Below, one piece after another: positions 39,404 through 48,935 of a stretch of DNA of 64,000 nucleotides. This stretch comes from an uncultured Opitutales bacterium (GTDB taxonomy: Bacteria; Verrucomicrobiota; Verrucomicrobiia; Opitutales; Intestinicryptomonadaceae), in NCBI GenBank assembly GCA_944389175.1, contig CALXLK010000008.1:40331-104330 (forward strand), given 5' to 3'. The number at the start of each line of letters is the position of its first letter. The stretch's first letter is position 1. The position numbers and the translations under genes were made by a program. The notes under the pieces are model-generated. The model did no database searches. It saw nothing but the letters and a program-made list of their open reading frames with translations, and was not told the origin of the DNA.

Positions 39404-39952
39404 TTAACATACGTCTGCATTTTCCGCCGATTTTCGCTTTAACATGAAGAATGTTTTTATCATTTGTTGGCATTGTTCGGCGAGCACTCCGCATTCAACT
39501 TCAAGGTGGTGGTTGAGAGTCGGAACTTCGTGGATTTTCAAGGCCCCTCCGAGAAATCCCATCTTCGGATCCGGCACGGCGTAAACTACCTTTTTTAAGC
39601 GCGCCATCACGCACGCCCCGGAACACATCGGGCAGGGCTCTTTCGTTACGTAAAGAGTACACTCGTTTAGCCTCCAGTCTCCGAGTTTTGCCGCCGCCTG
39701 GCTAATGGCTAAAATTTCGGCGTGGGCGGTGGGGTCTTTTGTGGTTTCTACCATGTTGTGGGCAAATGCTACAATTTGCGAATTCATCTCTATCACAGCG
39801 CCTACCGGCACTTCCGATTCTTTCCAGGCCTTTAACGCCTGGTTGTAGGCATGTTTCATGAAAAATTCTTTGTCCCTGACCAGGTAGGAGGGCGCAAGCG
39901 GCGCAAACGGACATTCCGGCGCCGTCTTTTTATCTGTTCTTTGCTCTTGCAT
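39404..39952 (-). CDS. tadA: tRNA-specific adenosine deaminase
   Basis: 182 residues. It converts A34 to inosine in tRNA-Arg(ACG), encoded at 19915-19991. Zinc-site motifs are complete: HAEIL (His and catalytic Glu) and PCPMCSGA (two Cys). The family core starts at FFMKHAYNQALKAWKESEVPVGAV, about 28 residues after the chosen ATG (39952). A start at that internal Met (39859) is possible and would give the standard length. An upstream extension to 40024 is not supported. About 95 bp separate it from infA. Confidence 0.93.
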   Translation of the reverse strand: MQEQRTDKKTAPECPFAPLAPSYLVRDKEFFMKHAYNQALKAWKESEVPVGAVIEMNSQIVAFAHNMVETTKDPTAHAEILAISQAAAKLGDWRLNECTLYVTKEPCPMCSGACVMARLKKVVYAVPDPKMGFLGGALKIHEVPTLNHHLEVECGVLAEQCQQMIKTFFMLKRKSAENADVC

Positions 39953-40346
39953 TTCCGATAATCTGGCCAATTTTTCCACCGTTGTCAAGGCGCGCGAAAT
40001 TTTAAATGAAAAAGATAGCCACATTGCCGCAATATAAAGCCGTTGCTTAATCGGGCCATTTATTTTTTAGCGCACCGTATTCGCGCCGTAAAAACATCTC
40101 AAAAGTTTTCTTTGCAAAAAATGCTTTGCGCAATTTTCTTTGCAGTATTGTCAGTCGTCAATTTTGGCCATAAACTGCGCTCAAATTTGAGTCTTTAGTA
40201 AAAAAAACGGGCAAATGCCCACAAGCGCAACCGACATCAATCCGCAAACTGTTAACCTAAACATATTGGCGCGCTTTGATTAAATATTTGAAAATTTTCG
40301 GCGCAAAATCGGGCGCGGTAAATTTGCTAAGCCTGATAAGGACACG
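39953..40346. other. Intergenic region, tadA to GSIII terminator
   Basis: About 390 bp, AT-rich with runs of A and T. It contains the upstream region of tadA; I see no gene or recognisable RNA. Confidence 0.4.
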
Positions 40347-40379
40347 CAAAAAAGGGGAAAGGCTTGTCAGCCTTTCCCC
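40347..40379 (-). terminator. Strong terminator after glutamine synthetase
   Basis: A perfect 10-bp stem GGGGAAAGGC/GCCTTTCCCC with a 6-base loop and, on the minus strand, a T6 tail. It is 27 bases past the stop. Confidence 0.95.
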
Positions 40380-40405
40380 ATAGTTGGTATGAATCAGATT
40401 TACTT

Positions 40406-42538
40406 TTAGTAGACGAAGAGCATTTCCGAGTACTTCGGAAGCGGCCAGAGATCGTCGTCGACTTCCTTCTCGAGCGTGTCGACAGCGGCTCGAACGGCGT
40501 TCATGGCCTCTATCTTGTATTTGGGTTCCATTTTGTCCGCCAGAACCTTTTCGAGCTTGCTGTTGGCCTGTACAAGGTTCGTGACATGTTCGGAGTACAC
40601 CTTGAAGCTTTCAGCAATCGGGTTGTCGATCTTGGCCGCGATAAACGTGGCCGCAGCATCGCCGAGTGTCTTCGCGTACTTTACAACCGCCGGCAAGATT
40701 GTCGTCTTTGAAATCTGCAGAGTCAGCGCCGCCTCAATCTGGATCTTCTTTTCGTATTCCTCCATGAAGACCTCATAGCGCGACTTCAACTCGCATTCGT
40801 TAAATACCCCGTACTTTTCAAAGAACGCAATGTTCGCCGGGTCGATGAGCGGCTTGAGCGCCTCGGGCGTCGTGGCAAGGTTGGGCAGACCGCGCTTTGC
40901 AGCCTCGGCTTTCCAATTTTCCTTGTAGCCATCGCCGTTGAATATTACCCTCTTGTGCTTCTTGACAATGTCTTGGAGAATCTTCTGCAGACCGTCGTGG
41001 AAGTTCTCCGGAGAGAGCTTTTCAAGCTTCGTGGCAATCTCGTCAAAGGCTTCTGCGACTATGGTGTTCAATACGATGTTCGGCGTCGAGCAAGACTGCG
41101 AAGAGCCCGCGGCGCGGAATTCGAATTTGTTGCCAGTGAATGCGAACGGACTCGTCCTATTGCGGTCTGTGGCGTCGCAAGAGAGCGGGGGAAGGGTGTC
41201 TATGCCTATTTTTAGCATCTTTCCGCTCTTCGACGACTTCGCGCCGCCGCCTTCAATTTGGTCGATTATGTCTGCCAACTGCTCTCCGAGGAAGATGGAG
41301 ATTATGGCCGGCGGAGCCTCGTTCGCGCCCAAACGGTGGTCGTTGCCGGCGCCGGCCGTAGCCGAGCGGAGCAGGTCGCTGTGCTTGTCGACAGCCTCGA
41401 TTACCGCGCATAGAGCCGTCATAAACAGGGCGTTTTCATGCGGATTCGTGCCGGGGTTGAGCAGGTTGCGGTCGCCCACGGAAATTGACCAGTTATTGTG
41501 CTTTCCGGAACCGTTTATGCCCGCGAAAGGTTTCTCGTGCAACAGGCAGGCCAAGCCGTGCTTTTCGGCCGTGTTGCGCAAGATTTCCATCATCATTATA
41601 TTGTGGTCGGTAGCCAGATTGAGCTCCTCGAACACCGGGGCAATCTCAAACTGGGCGGGCGCGACCTCGTTGTGGCGGGTCTTTGCAGGAATGCCAACCC
41701 TCCAGAGCTCCAAGTCGACATCGTGCATGAAGTTCAGGATGCGCGGCTTAATCTGGCCGAAATAGTGGTCTTCCAACTGCTGGTGCTTCTGCGGCAACGA
41801 ACCAAAAAGCGTGCGGCCGGTCTCCATCAAGTCGGGGCGCAACAGATAGAAATTTTTGTCTATTAGGAAGTATTCCTGTTCGGCTCCCAATGTCACCGAA
41901 ACCTTGGAATCTGCGCTAAGGCCAAAGCACTTGACAAGCCTGCGCGCCTGCTTACCCAATACCTGTATGGAACGAAGCAGGGGCGTCTTTTTGTCGAGAA
42001 CTTCGCCGGTGTAGGAAAGAAATACGGTAGGTATGCAAAGGGTCGCCACGCCGCCGACTCTCTTTATGTAAGCAGGACTCGTAGGATCCCACGCCGTATA
42101 GCCGCGCGCCTCAAATGTCGAACGCAGGCCGCCAGAGGGAAAACTCGAGGCGTCGGGCTCGCCCATGATTAGATTTTTGCCCGAGAACCTCGTAATTGCT
42201 TTGCTGTCGCTTGCCGGCTCTATGAACGAGTCGTGCTTTTCGGCGCTCGTGCCCGTCAGGGGGAAGAACCAGTGCGTATAGTGGGTGGCGCCTTTCTGCA
42301 TTGCCCAAATCTTCATCGCATGCGCGACGTCGTCGGCCACGGCGGGATCCAGCGGAACTCCCTTTTCAATGGTCTCCAATAGCTTCTTGTATATTGGCTT
42401 TGAAAGGTAGTCTCCCATGGCCCTTATACTGAAGGAATCGGTCCCGTATTCGTTGTCAACATCGTAAGGCTTCGACAAGTCCGATACGTACTTGGAATCC
42501 TCATTGATTTTTGCCAATGCTGTCTTTCTTGCGTTCAT
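40406..42538 (-). CDS. glnN: Glutamine synthetase, type III
   Basis: 710 residues, the large GSIII form found in Bacteroidota, cyanobacteria and Verrucomicrobiota rather than the 470-residue GSI. It makes glutamine from glutamate, ammonia and ATP. GSIII landmarks include GLRSTFEARGYTAWD near residue 145, LGAEQEYFLID, the KTRHNEVAPAQFE block, HEKPFAGINGSGKHNNWS, and a long C-terminal helical region. It is divergent from gltB. Its upstream region holds a near-perfect sigma-54 promoter, so nitrogen-limited expression through the NifA-like activator is likely. The strong terminator marks a single-gene transcript. Confidence 0.97.
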   Translation of the reverse strand: MNARKTALAKINEDSKYVSDLSKPYDVDNEYGTDSFSIRAMGDYLSKPIYKKLLETIEKGVPLDPAVADDVAHAMKIWAMQKGATHYTHWFFPLTGTSAEKHDSFIEPASDSKAITRFSGKNLIMGEPDASSFPSGGLRSTFEARGYTAWDPTSPAYIKRVGGVATLCIPTVFLSYTGEVLDKKTPLLRSIQVLGKQARRLVKCFGLSADSKVSVTLGAEQEYFLIDKNFYLLRPDLMETGRTLFGSLPQKHQQLEDHYFGQIKPRILNFMHDVDLELWRVGIPAKTRHNEVAPAQFEIAPVFEELNLATDHNIMMMEILRNTAEKHGLACLLHEKPFAGINGSGKHNNWSISVGDRNLLNPGTNPHENALFMTALCAVIEAVDKHSDLLRSATAGAGNDHRLGANEAPPAIISIFLGEQLADIIDQIEGGGAKSSKSGKMLKIGIDTLPPLSCDATDRNRTSPFAFTGNKFEFRAAGSSQSCSTPNIVLNTIVAEAFDEIATKLEKLSPENFHDGLQKILQDIVKKHKRVIFNGDGYKENWKAEAAKRGLPNLATTPEALKPLIDPANIAFFEKYGVFNECELKSRYEVFMEEYEKKIQIEAALTLQISKTTILPAVVKYAKTLGDAAATFIAAKIDNPIAESFKVYSEHVTNLVQANSKLEKVLADKMEPKYKIEAMNAVRAAVDTLEKEVDDDLWPLPKYSEMLFVY

Positions 42539-42595
42539 ATTTCCAATTTACCTTTACTGTTTTGAAATAATCAGTGTGATACTGCATCTCATTTA

Positions 42596-42611
42596 AGCAG
42601 AAATCGTGCCA
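42596..42611 (-). promoter_or_regulatory. Sigma-54 promoter for glnN
   Basis: On the minus strand, TGGCACGATTTCTGCT matches the consensus TGGCACG-N4-TTGCW, with GG and GC at the exact 12-base spacing (GG at 42610-42609, GC at 42598-42597). Transcription would start near 42585, leaving a leader of about 47 bases. Confidence 0.8.
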
Positions 42612-42752
42612 GAGTATAAAACACGCTCGCCAAAACGTGCTATTTACGCCTCTTGCGGCACCCCTACACTATTATATATGCAATGCTGTCCATTTTTGCT
42701 TGAAAAGCAATACATATTTGTGTTTTTGTCGCTTCGCAGCATAAATACATAT

Positions 42753-42770
42753 CACTACAAAAATGTAGTG
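42753..42770. promoter_or_regulatory. Palindromic enhancer-like site 1, GS/GOGAT locus
   Basis: CACTACA-AAAA-TGTAGTG has perfect 7-base arms. It lies about 175 bp upstream of both predicted sigma-54 start points, a typical enhancer distance. Confidence 0.65.
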
Positions 42771-42796
42771 ACAAAAATGTTGCAATAAGCAGTATT

Positions 42797-42812
42797 GCTA
42801 CAAAATTGTAGC
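42797..42812. promoter_or_regulatory. Palindromic enhancer-like site 2, GS/GOGAT locus
   Basis: GCTACAA-AA-TTGTAGC has perfect 7-base arms. Its centre is 43 bp, about four helical turns, from site 1. It is about 132 bp before the gltB start point. Confidence 0.65.
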
Positions 42813-42909
42813 ATGACGCTCTCGCAGTTTAGGCGCCGACTTGTGATAAAATTGATGTGATAAGTTTATTATTTTGATAGTCAATATATTATAAATAATG
42901 CGACAAAAT

Positions 42910-42925
42910 TGGCACAAAATCTGCT
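42910..42925 (+). promoter_or_regulatory. Sigma-54 promoter for gltBD
   Basis: TGGCACAAAATCTGCT keeps GG (42911-42912) and GC (42923-42924) at the required spacing and shares TCTGCT with the glnN promoter. The start point would be near 42936, about 21 bases before the gltB ATG. Confidence 0.75.
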
Positions 42926-42956
42926 ACATAAACAGGTAACTTTAAATATAGTCGTT

Positions 42957-45900
42957 ATGCAGAATACGAGAAAGACATACTATCCGCAGCCCCAGGGGCT
43001 GTATGAATCGAAGAACGAGCACGACGCTTGCGGCGTCGGCATGATTGCCGACATCAACGGGCGCGTCAGGCACAATATTGTTGAGGGCGGTATAAAAATA
43101 CTCGAGAGACTTATGCACCGCGGAGCAGTCGGCGGCGACAGTAAAACCGGCGACGGGGCGGGCATATTAGTTCAGATTCCCGACGAATTTTTTAGAAGCA
43201 GAATTGCAGAACTGCCCGAGCTTGGCAAGTATGCAGTTTCCATGAATTTTCTTCCGAGGGAGCCCGAGCTTGCCGCCAGGTGCACGCAAATATTCGACGA
43301 ATGCGCCGCTTCCGAGGGCTTTTGCGTAATAGCCCGCCGCATAGTTCCAACGGATCCGTCTGTTTTGGGCGAGATAGCGTTGAAGTCTATGCCGACGATA
43401 GAGCAGGTGTTTTTGAAGCCTCTGGGCGAGTATGCCAACACTGCCGATTTGGAGCGCAAGCTTTACGTTTTGCGCAGGGTCATTGAAAATGCCGTTGAAA
43501 GCAAGACCGATGCCGGAGACACCTTTTATATATGCTCCTTGTCGTGCCGCACGGTGGTTTACAAGGGGTTGTTAAACGCTCCCCAAATGCGCGGATTCTT
43601 TCCCGATTTGGCCGACGAGTCATTTAAAAGCGCCCTTGCAATCATACACCAGCGCTATTCTACAAATACTTTCCCGACTTGGCAGCTGGCCCAGCCGTTC
43701 CGCTATTTGGCCCACAACGGCGAGATAAATACTCTACGAGGCAATCTAAACCAGATGCGTTCGCGCCAAAACAGTTTTGATTCGCCCTTGTTTAACGGCG
43801 AGTTCTCCAAGATCTTGCCGGCGGTTCGCGAAAACCAGAGCGACTCGGCCTGCTTAGACAACGCCGTAGAGCTCTACTATTCTGCGGGCAGGAGCCTGCC
43901 GCATACAATGCTCATGCTCGTTCCCCAGGCCTGGGGCAACAGCTTTGACGTAAGCAAGGATATACACGGCTTCTTCGAATATAATTCGTGCGTGTCCGAG
44001 CCTTGGGACGGGCCTGCGGCGCTGGCGTTTACCGACGGCGTAAACGCGGGCGCTCTTCTCGACAGAAACGGTTTGCGCCCGGCCAGGTATTCCAGGGGCG
44101 AGGACGGCACATTCGTCCTGGCTTCCGAAGAGGGCGTGTACGACTACGGCGATGTAAGCATCGTCGAGCACGGCCGGCTCGGCGCTGGCCAGATGATATA
44201 CCTCGACATGGAAAACCACAGGATTGTCAAGGATACCGAGATTAAGACGCTCATAGCGCGCGAGAAGCCCTACAGGCGTTGGGTCGACGAAAACATGATC
44301 AAGCTAAGCGGCATATTCGAGTCCGTCCCAGAGCCGACAGTTGGCAAAAACTTGATACAGCGCCAGAAGCTTTTCGGCTATACGGCCGAGGATCTCGACA
44401 TAGTTTTGCGCCCGATGGCCGAAAACGGCGTGGAGCCCGTCGGTTCAATGGGCAACGACGCCGCCCTCGCAGTCCTTTCGGAAAAGCCGCAGTTGCTCTA
44501 CGATTACTTTAAGCAGCTCTTCGCGCAGGTTACAAACCCGCCTATAGACCCGATAAGGGAACGGCTGGTTATGAGCACCATGACATACATAGGTTCCCAG
44601 GGCAACACGCTAGTCGACGTGCCCGAGCACTGCAGAATGTTAAAGCTGCCTCATCCCATTTTGGCAAACCGCGACGTTTCGTGCCTGTGCGCCTCGAAAG
44701 TTCCCTATTTGCAGGCCGAGCGCATAGTGGCGCAATTTTCGGCGGTGGAGGGTGCCGCGGGGCTTGAAAAGTCTCTTGAGGAATTGTGCCAGAAGGCCGA
44801 AGATGCCGTACGGCTTGGCAAGTGCGTAATTATTATAAGCGACAAGAATCTCGACTATGGCAGGGTTCCCATACCTATGCTTTTGGCTGTGGCGGCGGTC
44901 AACCGCAGGCTCATAGAAAAGAATCTGCGCACCAAGGCGGGCATAGTAGCCGAGACCGGCGAGGCCCGCGAGGTTTCGCACATAGTCTTGCTTTTGGGAT
45001 ATGGAGCAACCGCTATAAACCCGTATCTTGCCTTCGAGACGATAGCCGACATGGTGGAAAGCGGCCGCATAACAAAGGTCGACGCGGCTACGGCCGTCGA
45101 CCACTACATAAAGGCCCTGTGCAAGGGACTTTTGAAGGTTATGTCAAAGATGGGTATTTCGACTCTGCGCAGCTACCGGCAGGCTCAAGTTTTCGAGGCT
45201 ATCGGGTTGGGCAAGGAGCTTGTAAACAAATATTTTGCCCCGACGGCCTCGAGAGTGGGCGGAATAGGCTTGCCCGAGATTGCGGCCGAGTGCTTGGAGC
45301 GCTACCACAACAGCCACTATCCGCAGCCCAATTACGAACATTCATTGGAGAACATTGGCAAATACAAGTTCCGCAAGAACGGCGAACACCACTTGTGGAC
45401 TCCGCAGACAATTACTCTGCTGCAGAGGGCCGTCCGCGAGGGCGACGAGGCCAAGTACCGCGAGTACGCGCAGTTTATCAACGACCAGTCGCACCATCTG
45501 TGCACGCTGCGCGGCCTATTCCAGTTTGCAAAGACAACCCCGATTCCGATCGAAGAGGTCGAGGACGAGCGCAGCATTGTAAGGCGCTTTGTCACCGGCG
45601 CTATGAGCTTCGGCTCCATTAGCCCGGAGGCCCACGAGACGATAGCCATAGCCATGAACCGCCTCGGCGGCATGAGCAACTGCGGCGAGGGCGGCGAAGA
45701 TCCGGCGCGCTTTAAGACCGTGGGCACAGACCGGAACACTTCAAGCGCCATCAAGCAGGTGGCCAGCGGACGCTTCGGCGTCACTGCCGAGTATCTGGCA
45801 AATGCCAAGGAGCTTCAAATCAAGATAGCCCAGGGCGCAAAGCCGGGCGAAGGCGGCCAGCTGTTGGGCTATAAGGTCAATGAAATCATTGCGCGGGTGC

Positions 45901-47453
45901 GCCATGCGACTGCCGGCGTGACGCTTATTTCGCCGCCGCCGCACCACGACATATACTCCATAGAGGACCTCGCCCAGCTTATATACGACTTGCGCAACGC
46001 CAACAAGGATGCGCGCATATCTGTCAAGCTCGTTTCAGAGGTCGGTGTCGGCACGGTCGCCGCGGGCGTGGCAAAGGCAAAGGCCGACGTCGTGCTTATA
46101 AGCGGCCATGACGGCGGTACGGGGGCTTCGCCTCTTACCAGCATAAAGTACGCCGGCATGCCGTGGGAATTGGGCATCGCCGAAGCGCAGCAGACTCTGC
46201 GCCTCAACGGACTGCGCGACAAGATTCGCATACAGGTTGACGGCCAGCTCAAGACTGGGCGCGACGTCGTTATCGGAGCGCTTTTGGGCGCCGAGGAATT
46301 CGGTTTTGCAACCACTATTTTGGTTACGCTTGGCTGCGTGATGATGCGCAAGTGCCATGACAATTCATGCCCTGTGGGCGTGGCCACGCAGGATCCGAGG
46401 TTGAGAAAGTGCTTCAAGGGCAAACCCGAACACGTGGAGAACTTCCTGCTCTTCATAGCAAGGGAAGTCCGCGAGATTTTGGCTAGCTTGGGCTTGCATT
46501 CGCTCGACGAGGCGGTCGGCAGAACGGATCTCTTGGAGACCGAGCATGCAATAAACTTCTGGAAGGCCAAGAATCTCGACTTCTCCCAGATTTTTGCAGG
46601 CGTCGGCGACGAGACCTTGCCGCGCAAGTCCGCAGGGCTAGCGCCCCGAGACATGCCGCAGGCCTACGACAACGCGCTCATCGCGCAGGTCGGCGCCAAC
46701 ATCGACAGCGGCAAGCCAATTGAAATTTCGGCGCAAATACGCAACAGCGACAGAACCGCCGGGGCGATGCTTAGCAATCTCGTAGCCAAAAAGTACGGGA
46801 ACAAGGGCTTGCCCGAGGATACCATAACAGTGAACTTCAAGGGCGTTGCGGGCCAGAGTTTCGGCGCATTTTTGGCCGCCGGCATAACATTTAACCTCGA
46901 GGGCGAGGCAAACGATTATCTGGGCAAGGGGCTTTCCGGCGGAAAGATAACGGTGCGTTTCCCCGAGGAGGCGAAATTCGACGCCTCGAGCAATGTAATA
47001 GCAGGCAACGTCATCGGATACGGCGCCACGGGCGGAAAAATATTCCTTTCCGGCAGGGTAGGCGAGCGCTTTGCAATCAGAAACAGCGGTGCGACTTTCG
47101 TAATGGAGGGAGCCGGCGACCACTGTTGCGAGTACATGACCGGCGGCGTCGTAGTTTGCTTGGGAGATGCCGGCTTCAACTTCGGCGCCGGCATGACCGG
47201 CGGCTTTGCCTATGTGCTCGATAGCGACGGCCGATTCGATATGAGGTGCAACTTGCAGAGCATAGACTTGGAGTCGATTCTCGAAGGATCGGAGGACGAG
47301 TCTAGGCTAATGGCCTTGATTGGGGAATTCCAGAAGGCGACCGGCAGCAAGAGAGCCGCCGAGATACTTTCGGATTGGAACTCATACAGGCCTAAATTTG
47401 TCAAGGTATTCCCCGTCGAATACCGCAATGTTTTGAACAAGAAAAACGCTTAG
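42957..47453 (+). CDS. gltB: Glutamate synthase (NADPH) large subunit
   Basis: 1498 residues. It transfers the amide of glutamine to 2-oxoglutarate, making two glutamates. The amidotransferase nucleophile is Cys25 in EHDACGVGM, exposed after removal of a short propeptide. The class II amidotransferase domain (about 25-420), the central domain, the FMN-binding synthase barrel with GEGGEDPARF and GHDGGTGASP, the CVMMRKCHDNSCPVG cysteines for an iron-sulfur cluster, and the C-terminal glycine-rich beta-helix are all present. The start at 42957 is chosen over 42909 because it gives the correct propeptide and lies 3' of the sigma-54 promoter. gltD follows by 22 bp. Confidence 0.97.
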   Translation: MQNTRKTYYPQPQGLYESKNEHDACGVGMIADINGRVRHNIVEGGIKILERLMHRGAVGGDSKTGDGAGILVQIPDEFFRSRIAELPELGKYAVSMNFLPREPELAARCTQIFDECAASEGFCVIARRIVPTDPSVLGEIALKSMPTIEQVFLKPLGEYANTADLERKLYVLRRVIENAVESKTDAGDTFYICSLSCRTVVYKGLLNAPQMRGFFPDLADESFKSALAIIHQRYSTNTFPTWQLAQPFRYLAHNGEINTLRGNLNQMRSRQNSFDSPLFNGEFSKILPAVRENQSDSACLDNAVELYYSAGRSLPHTMLMLVPQAWGNSFDVSKDIHGFFEYNSCVSEPWDGPAALAFTDGVNAGALLDRNGLRPARYSRGEDGTFVLASEEGVYDYGDVSIVEHGRLGAGQMIYLDMENHRIVKDTEIKTLIAREKPYRRWVDENMIKLSGIFESVPEPTVGKNLIQRQKLFGYTAEDLDIVLRPMAENGVEPVGSMGNDAALAVLSEKPQLLYDYFKQLFAQVTNPPIDPIRERLVMSTMTYIGSQGNTLVDVPEHCRMLKLPHPILANRDVSCLCASKVPYLQAERIVAQFSAVEGAAGLEKSLEELCQKAEDAVRLGKCVIIISDKNLDYGRVPIPMLLAVAAVNRRLIEKNLRTKAGIVAETGEAREVSHIVLLLGYGATAINPYLAFETIADMVESGRITKVDAATAVDHYIKALCKGLLKVMSKMGISTLRSYRQAQVFEAIGLGKELVNKYFAPTASRVGGIGLPEIAAECLERYHNSHYPQPNYEHSLENIGKYKFRKNGEHHLWTPQTITLLQRAVREGDEAKYREYAQFINDQSHHLCTLRGLFQFAKTTPIPIEEVEDERSIVRRFVTGAMSFGSISPEAHETIAIAMNRLGGMSNCGEGGEDPARFKTVGTDRNTSSAIKQVASGRFGVTAEYLANAKELQIKIAQGAKPGEGGQLLGYKVNEIIARVRHATAGVTLISPPPHHDIYSIEDLAQLIYDLRNANKDARISVKLVSEVGVGTVAAGVAKAKADVVLISGHDGGTGASPLTSIKYAGMPWELGIAEAQQTLRLNGLRDKIRIQVDGQLKTGRDVVIGALLGAEEFGFATTILVTLGCVMMRKCHDNSCPVGVATQDPRLRKCFKGKPEHVENFLLFIAREVREILASLGLHSLDEAVGRTDLLETEHAINFWKAKNLDFSQIFAGVGDETLPRKSAGLAPRDMPQAYDNALIAQVGANIDSGKPIEISAQIRNSDRTAGAMLSNLVAKKYGNKGLPEDTITVNFKGVAGQSFGAFLAAGITFNLEGEANDYLGKGLSGGKITVRFPEEAKFDASSNVIAGNVIGYGATGGKIFLSGRVGERFAIRNSGATFVMEGAGDHCCEYMTGGVVVCLGDAGFNFGAGMTGGFAYVLDSDGRFDMRCNLQSIDLESILEGSEDESRLMALIGEFQKATGSKRAAEILSDWNSYRPKFVKVFPVEYRNVLNKKNA

Positions 47454-47475
47454 GAGCTAGGGAGAAAGTACGAAA

Positions 47476-48903
47476 ATGGCCAGAGAATTCTTGGATATAG
47501 AAAGGCTCGACTTGGGGTATCGCCCCGAGCGCCTGGGCGACTTCAATGAGGTAGAGGTGAGAATGAGCCCCGAGGACACTCGGATTCAGGCTTCGCGGTG
47601 CATGAACTGCGGCATACCGTTTTGCCACGGATCGGGGTGTCCCTTGGGGAACGATATTCCCGATTTCAACGCCGCCGTCAGGGAAAATAGGCTTCTTGAT
47701 GCCTACAATATTCTTCAGCAGACTTCGCCTTTCCCCGAGTTTACCTCGCGCGTATGTCCGGCTCTCTGCGAGGCTTCCTGCACCGCAGGCATGCCCTCAA
47801 AGCCCGTAAACATAAGGAAAATCGAGTATCGCATAATAGAAAACGCCTTTGAATGCGGTTATGTGAAGCCGTACAGCCCGATGCGCCGGACGGGCATGCG
47901 CGTGGCCGTCGTCGGGTCGGGGCCCTCTGGCCTTGCGGCCGCCGACGCGCTCAGCAAGCGCGGCCACGAGGTTGTTGTTTTTGAGCGGAACCAGTCTTTC
48001 GGGGGACTTCTGCGCTACGGAATTCCCGATTTCAAGCTTTCAAAGCAGATAATAGAGCGCCGCATAGACGTAATGCGCAATTCCGGAATACTCTTTGAAA
48101 GCGGAGTTGAAATAGGCGCCGATATTTCGGCCGACTATCTGCGCCGCAAGTTTGACGCTGTCTGCATATGCGTCGGGACCCAGATTCCGAGGGGGTTGGC
48201 TCCGTCCGTAAAAGGAGCCAATACTGAAGGCATATACTTTGCCCTCGATTTTCTCGGCTCTCAGACACGCTTTTACAATAAGGAAAAAGACGCCTTGAGC
48301 ATATCCGCAAAAGACAAGCGCGTATTGGTAATAGGCGGCGGCGATACCGGTAGCGACTGCGTCGGCACGGCCAACAGGCAGGGGGCAAAATCTGTAACGC
48401 AGGTTGAAATTATGCCGGAGCCGCCGTTGCAAAGGCACAGTTCCACGCCGTGGCCCATGTGGCCTTACCAGAAGCGTACCTCAAGCAGCCACTTGGAGGG
48501 CTGCACGAGGCTCTGGAGCGTGAATGTCAAATCGTTTGAGTCGAGGGGAGGGTCGGTCAGATCGGCAACGTTCGTGCCCTTGGAATGGTCTTTCGACGCT
48601 TCGGGAAGGCCGAAGTCGTTCGTCGAAAAGACGGGGCAGGAATTTAAGATAGAGGCTGAGCTGGTGTTGCTTAGCATGGGCTTTACCGGGGTCGATAAGC
48701 ACGGCATAGTCGAAAACCTCGGCATACGCTCGACTGAGCGCAATATGATAGCCGTCGGCAAAGACGCAATGACGAATATAGACGGGGTTTTTGCCTGCGG
48801 AGACTGCGTGAATGGACCGTCGCTGGTCGTTCGCGCGGCGAAGTCGGGCCTAGACGCCGCGGTCTCGGTCGACAAGTATCTATCGGCTCTTATAAAGTAC
48901 TAA
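47476..48903 (+). CDS. gltD: Glutamate synthase small subunit
   Basis: 475 residues. It feeds NADPH electrons to GltB through FAD and iron-sulfur clusters. The N-terminal Cys-rich region is CMNCGIPFCHGSGCPLGNDIPD with VCPALCEASCTAG. The FAD-binding motif is VAVVGSGPSGLAAADAL, and NADPH binding is at VLVIGGGDTGSDCVGTA. The length and motif order are standard. The Shine-Dalgarno GGGAGAA is 8 bases before the ATG. The sigma-54 activator gene follows after 32 bp in the same operon. Confidence 0.96.
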   Translation: MAREFLDIERLDLGYRPERLGDFNEVEVRMSPEDTRIQASRCMNCGIPFCHGSGCPLGNDIPDFNAAVRENRLLDAYNILQQTSPFPEFTSRVCPALCEASCTAGMPSKPVNIRKIEYRIIENAFECGYVKPYSPMRRTGMRVAVVGSGPSGLAAADALSKRGHEVVVFERNQSFGGLLRYGIPDFKLSKQIIERRIDVMRNSGILFESGVEIGADISADYLRRKFDAVCICVGTQIPRGLAPSVKGANTEGIYFALDFLGSQTRFYNKEKDALSISAKDKRVLVIGGGDTGSDCVGTANRQGAKSVTQVEIMPEPPLQRHSSTPWPMWPYQKRTSSSHLEGCTRLWSVNVKSFESRGGSVRSATFVPLEWSFDASGRPKSFVEKTGQEFKIEAELVLLSMGFTGVDKHGIVENLGIRSTERNMIAVGKDAMTNIDGVFACGDCVNGPSLVVRAAKSGLDAAVSVDKYLSALIKY

Positions 48904-48935
48904 TTGTAGCGTGTGGATAGTTTAAAAGATAATAT

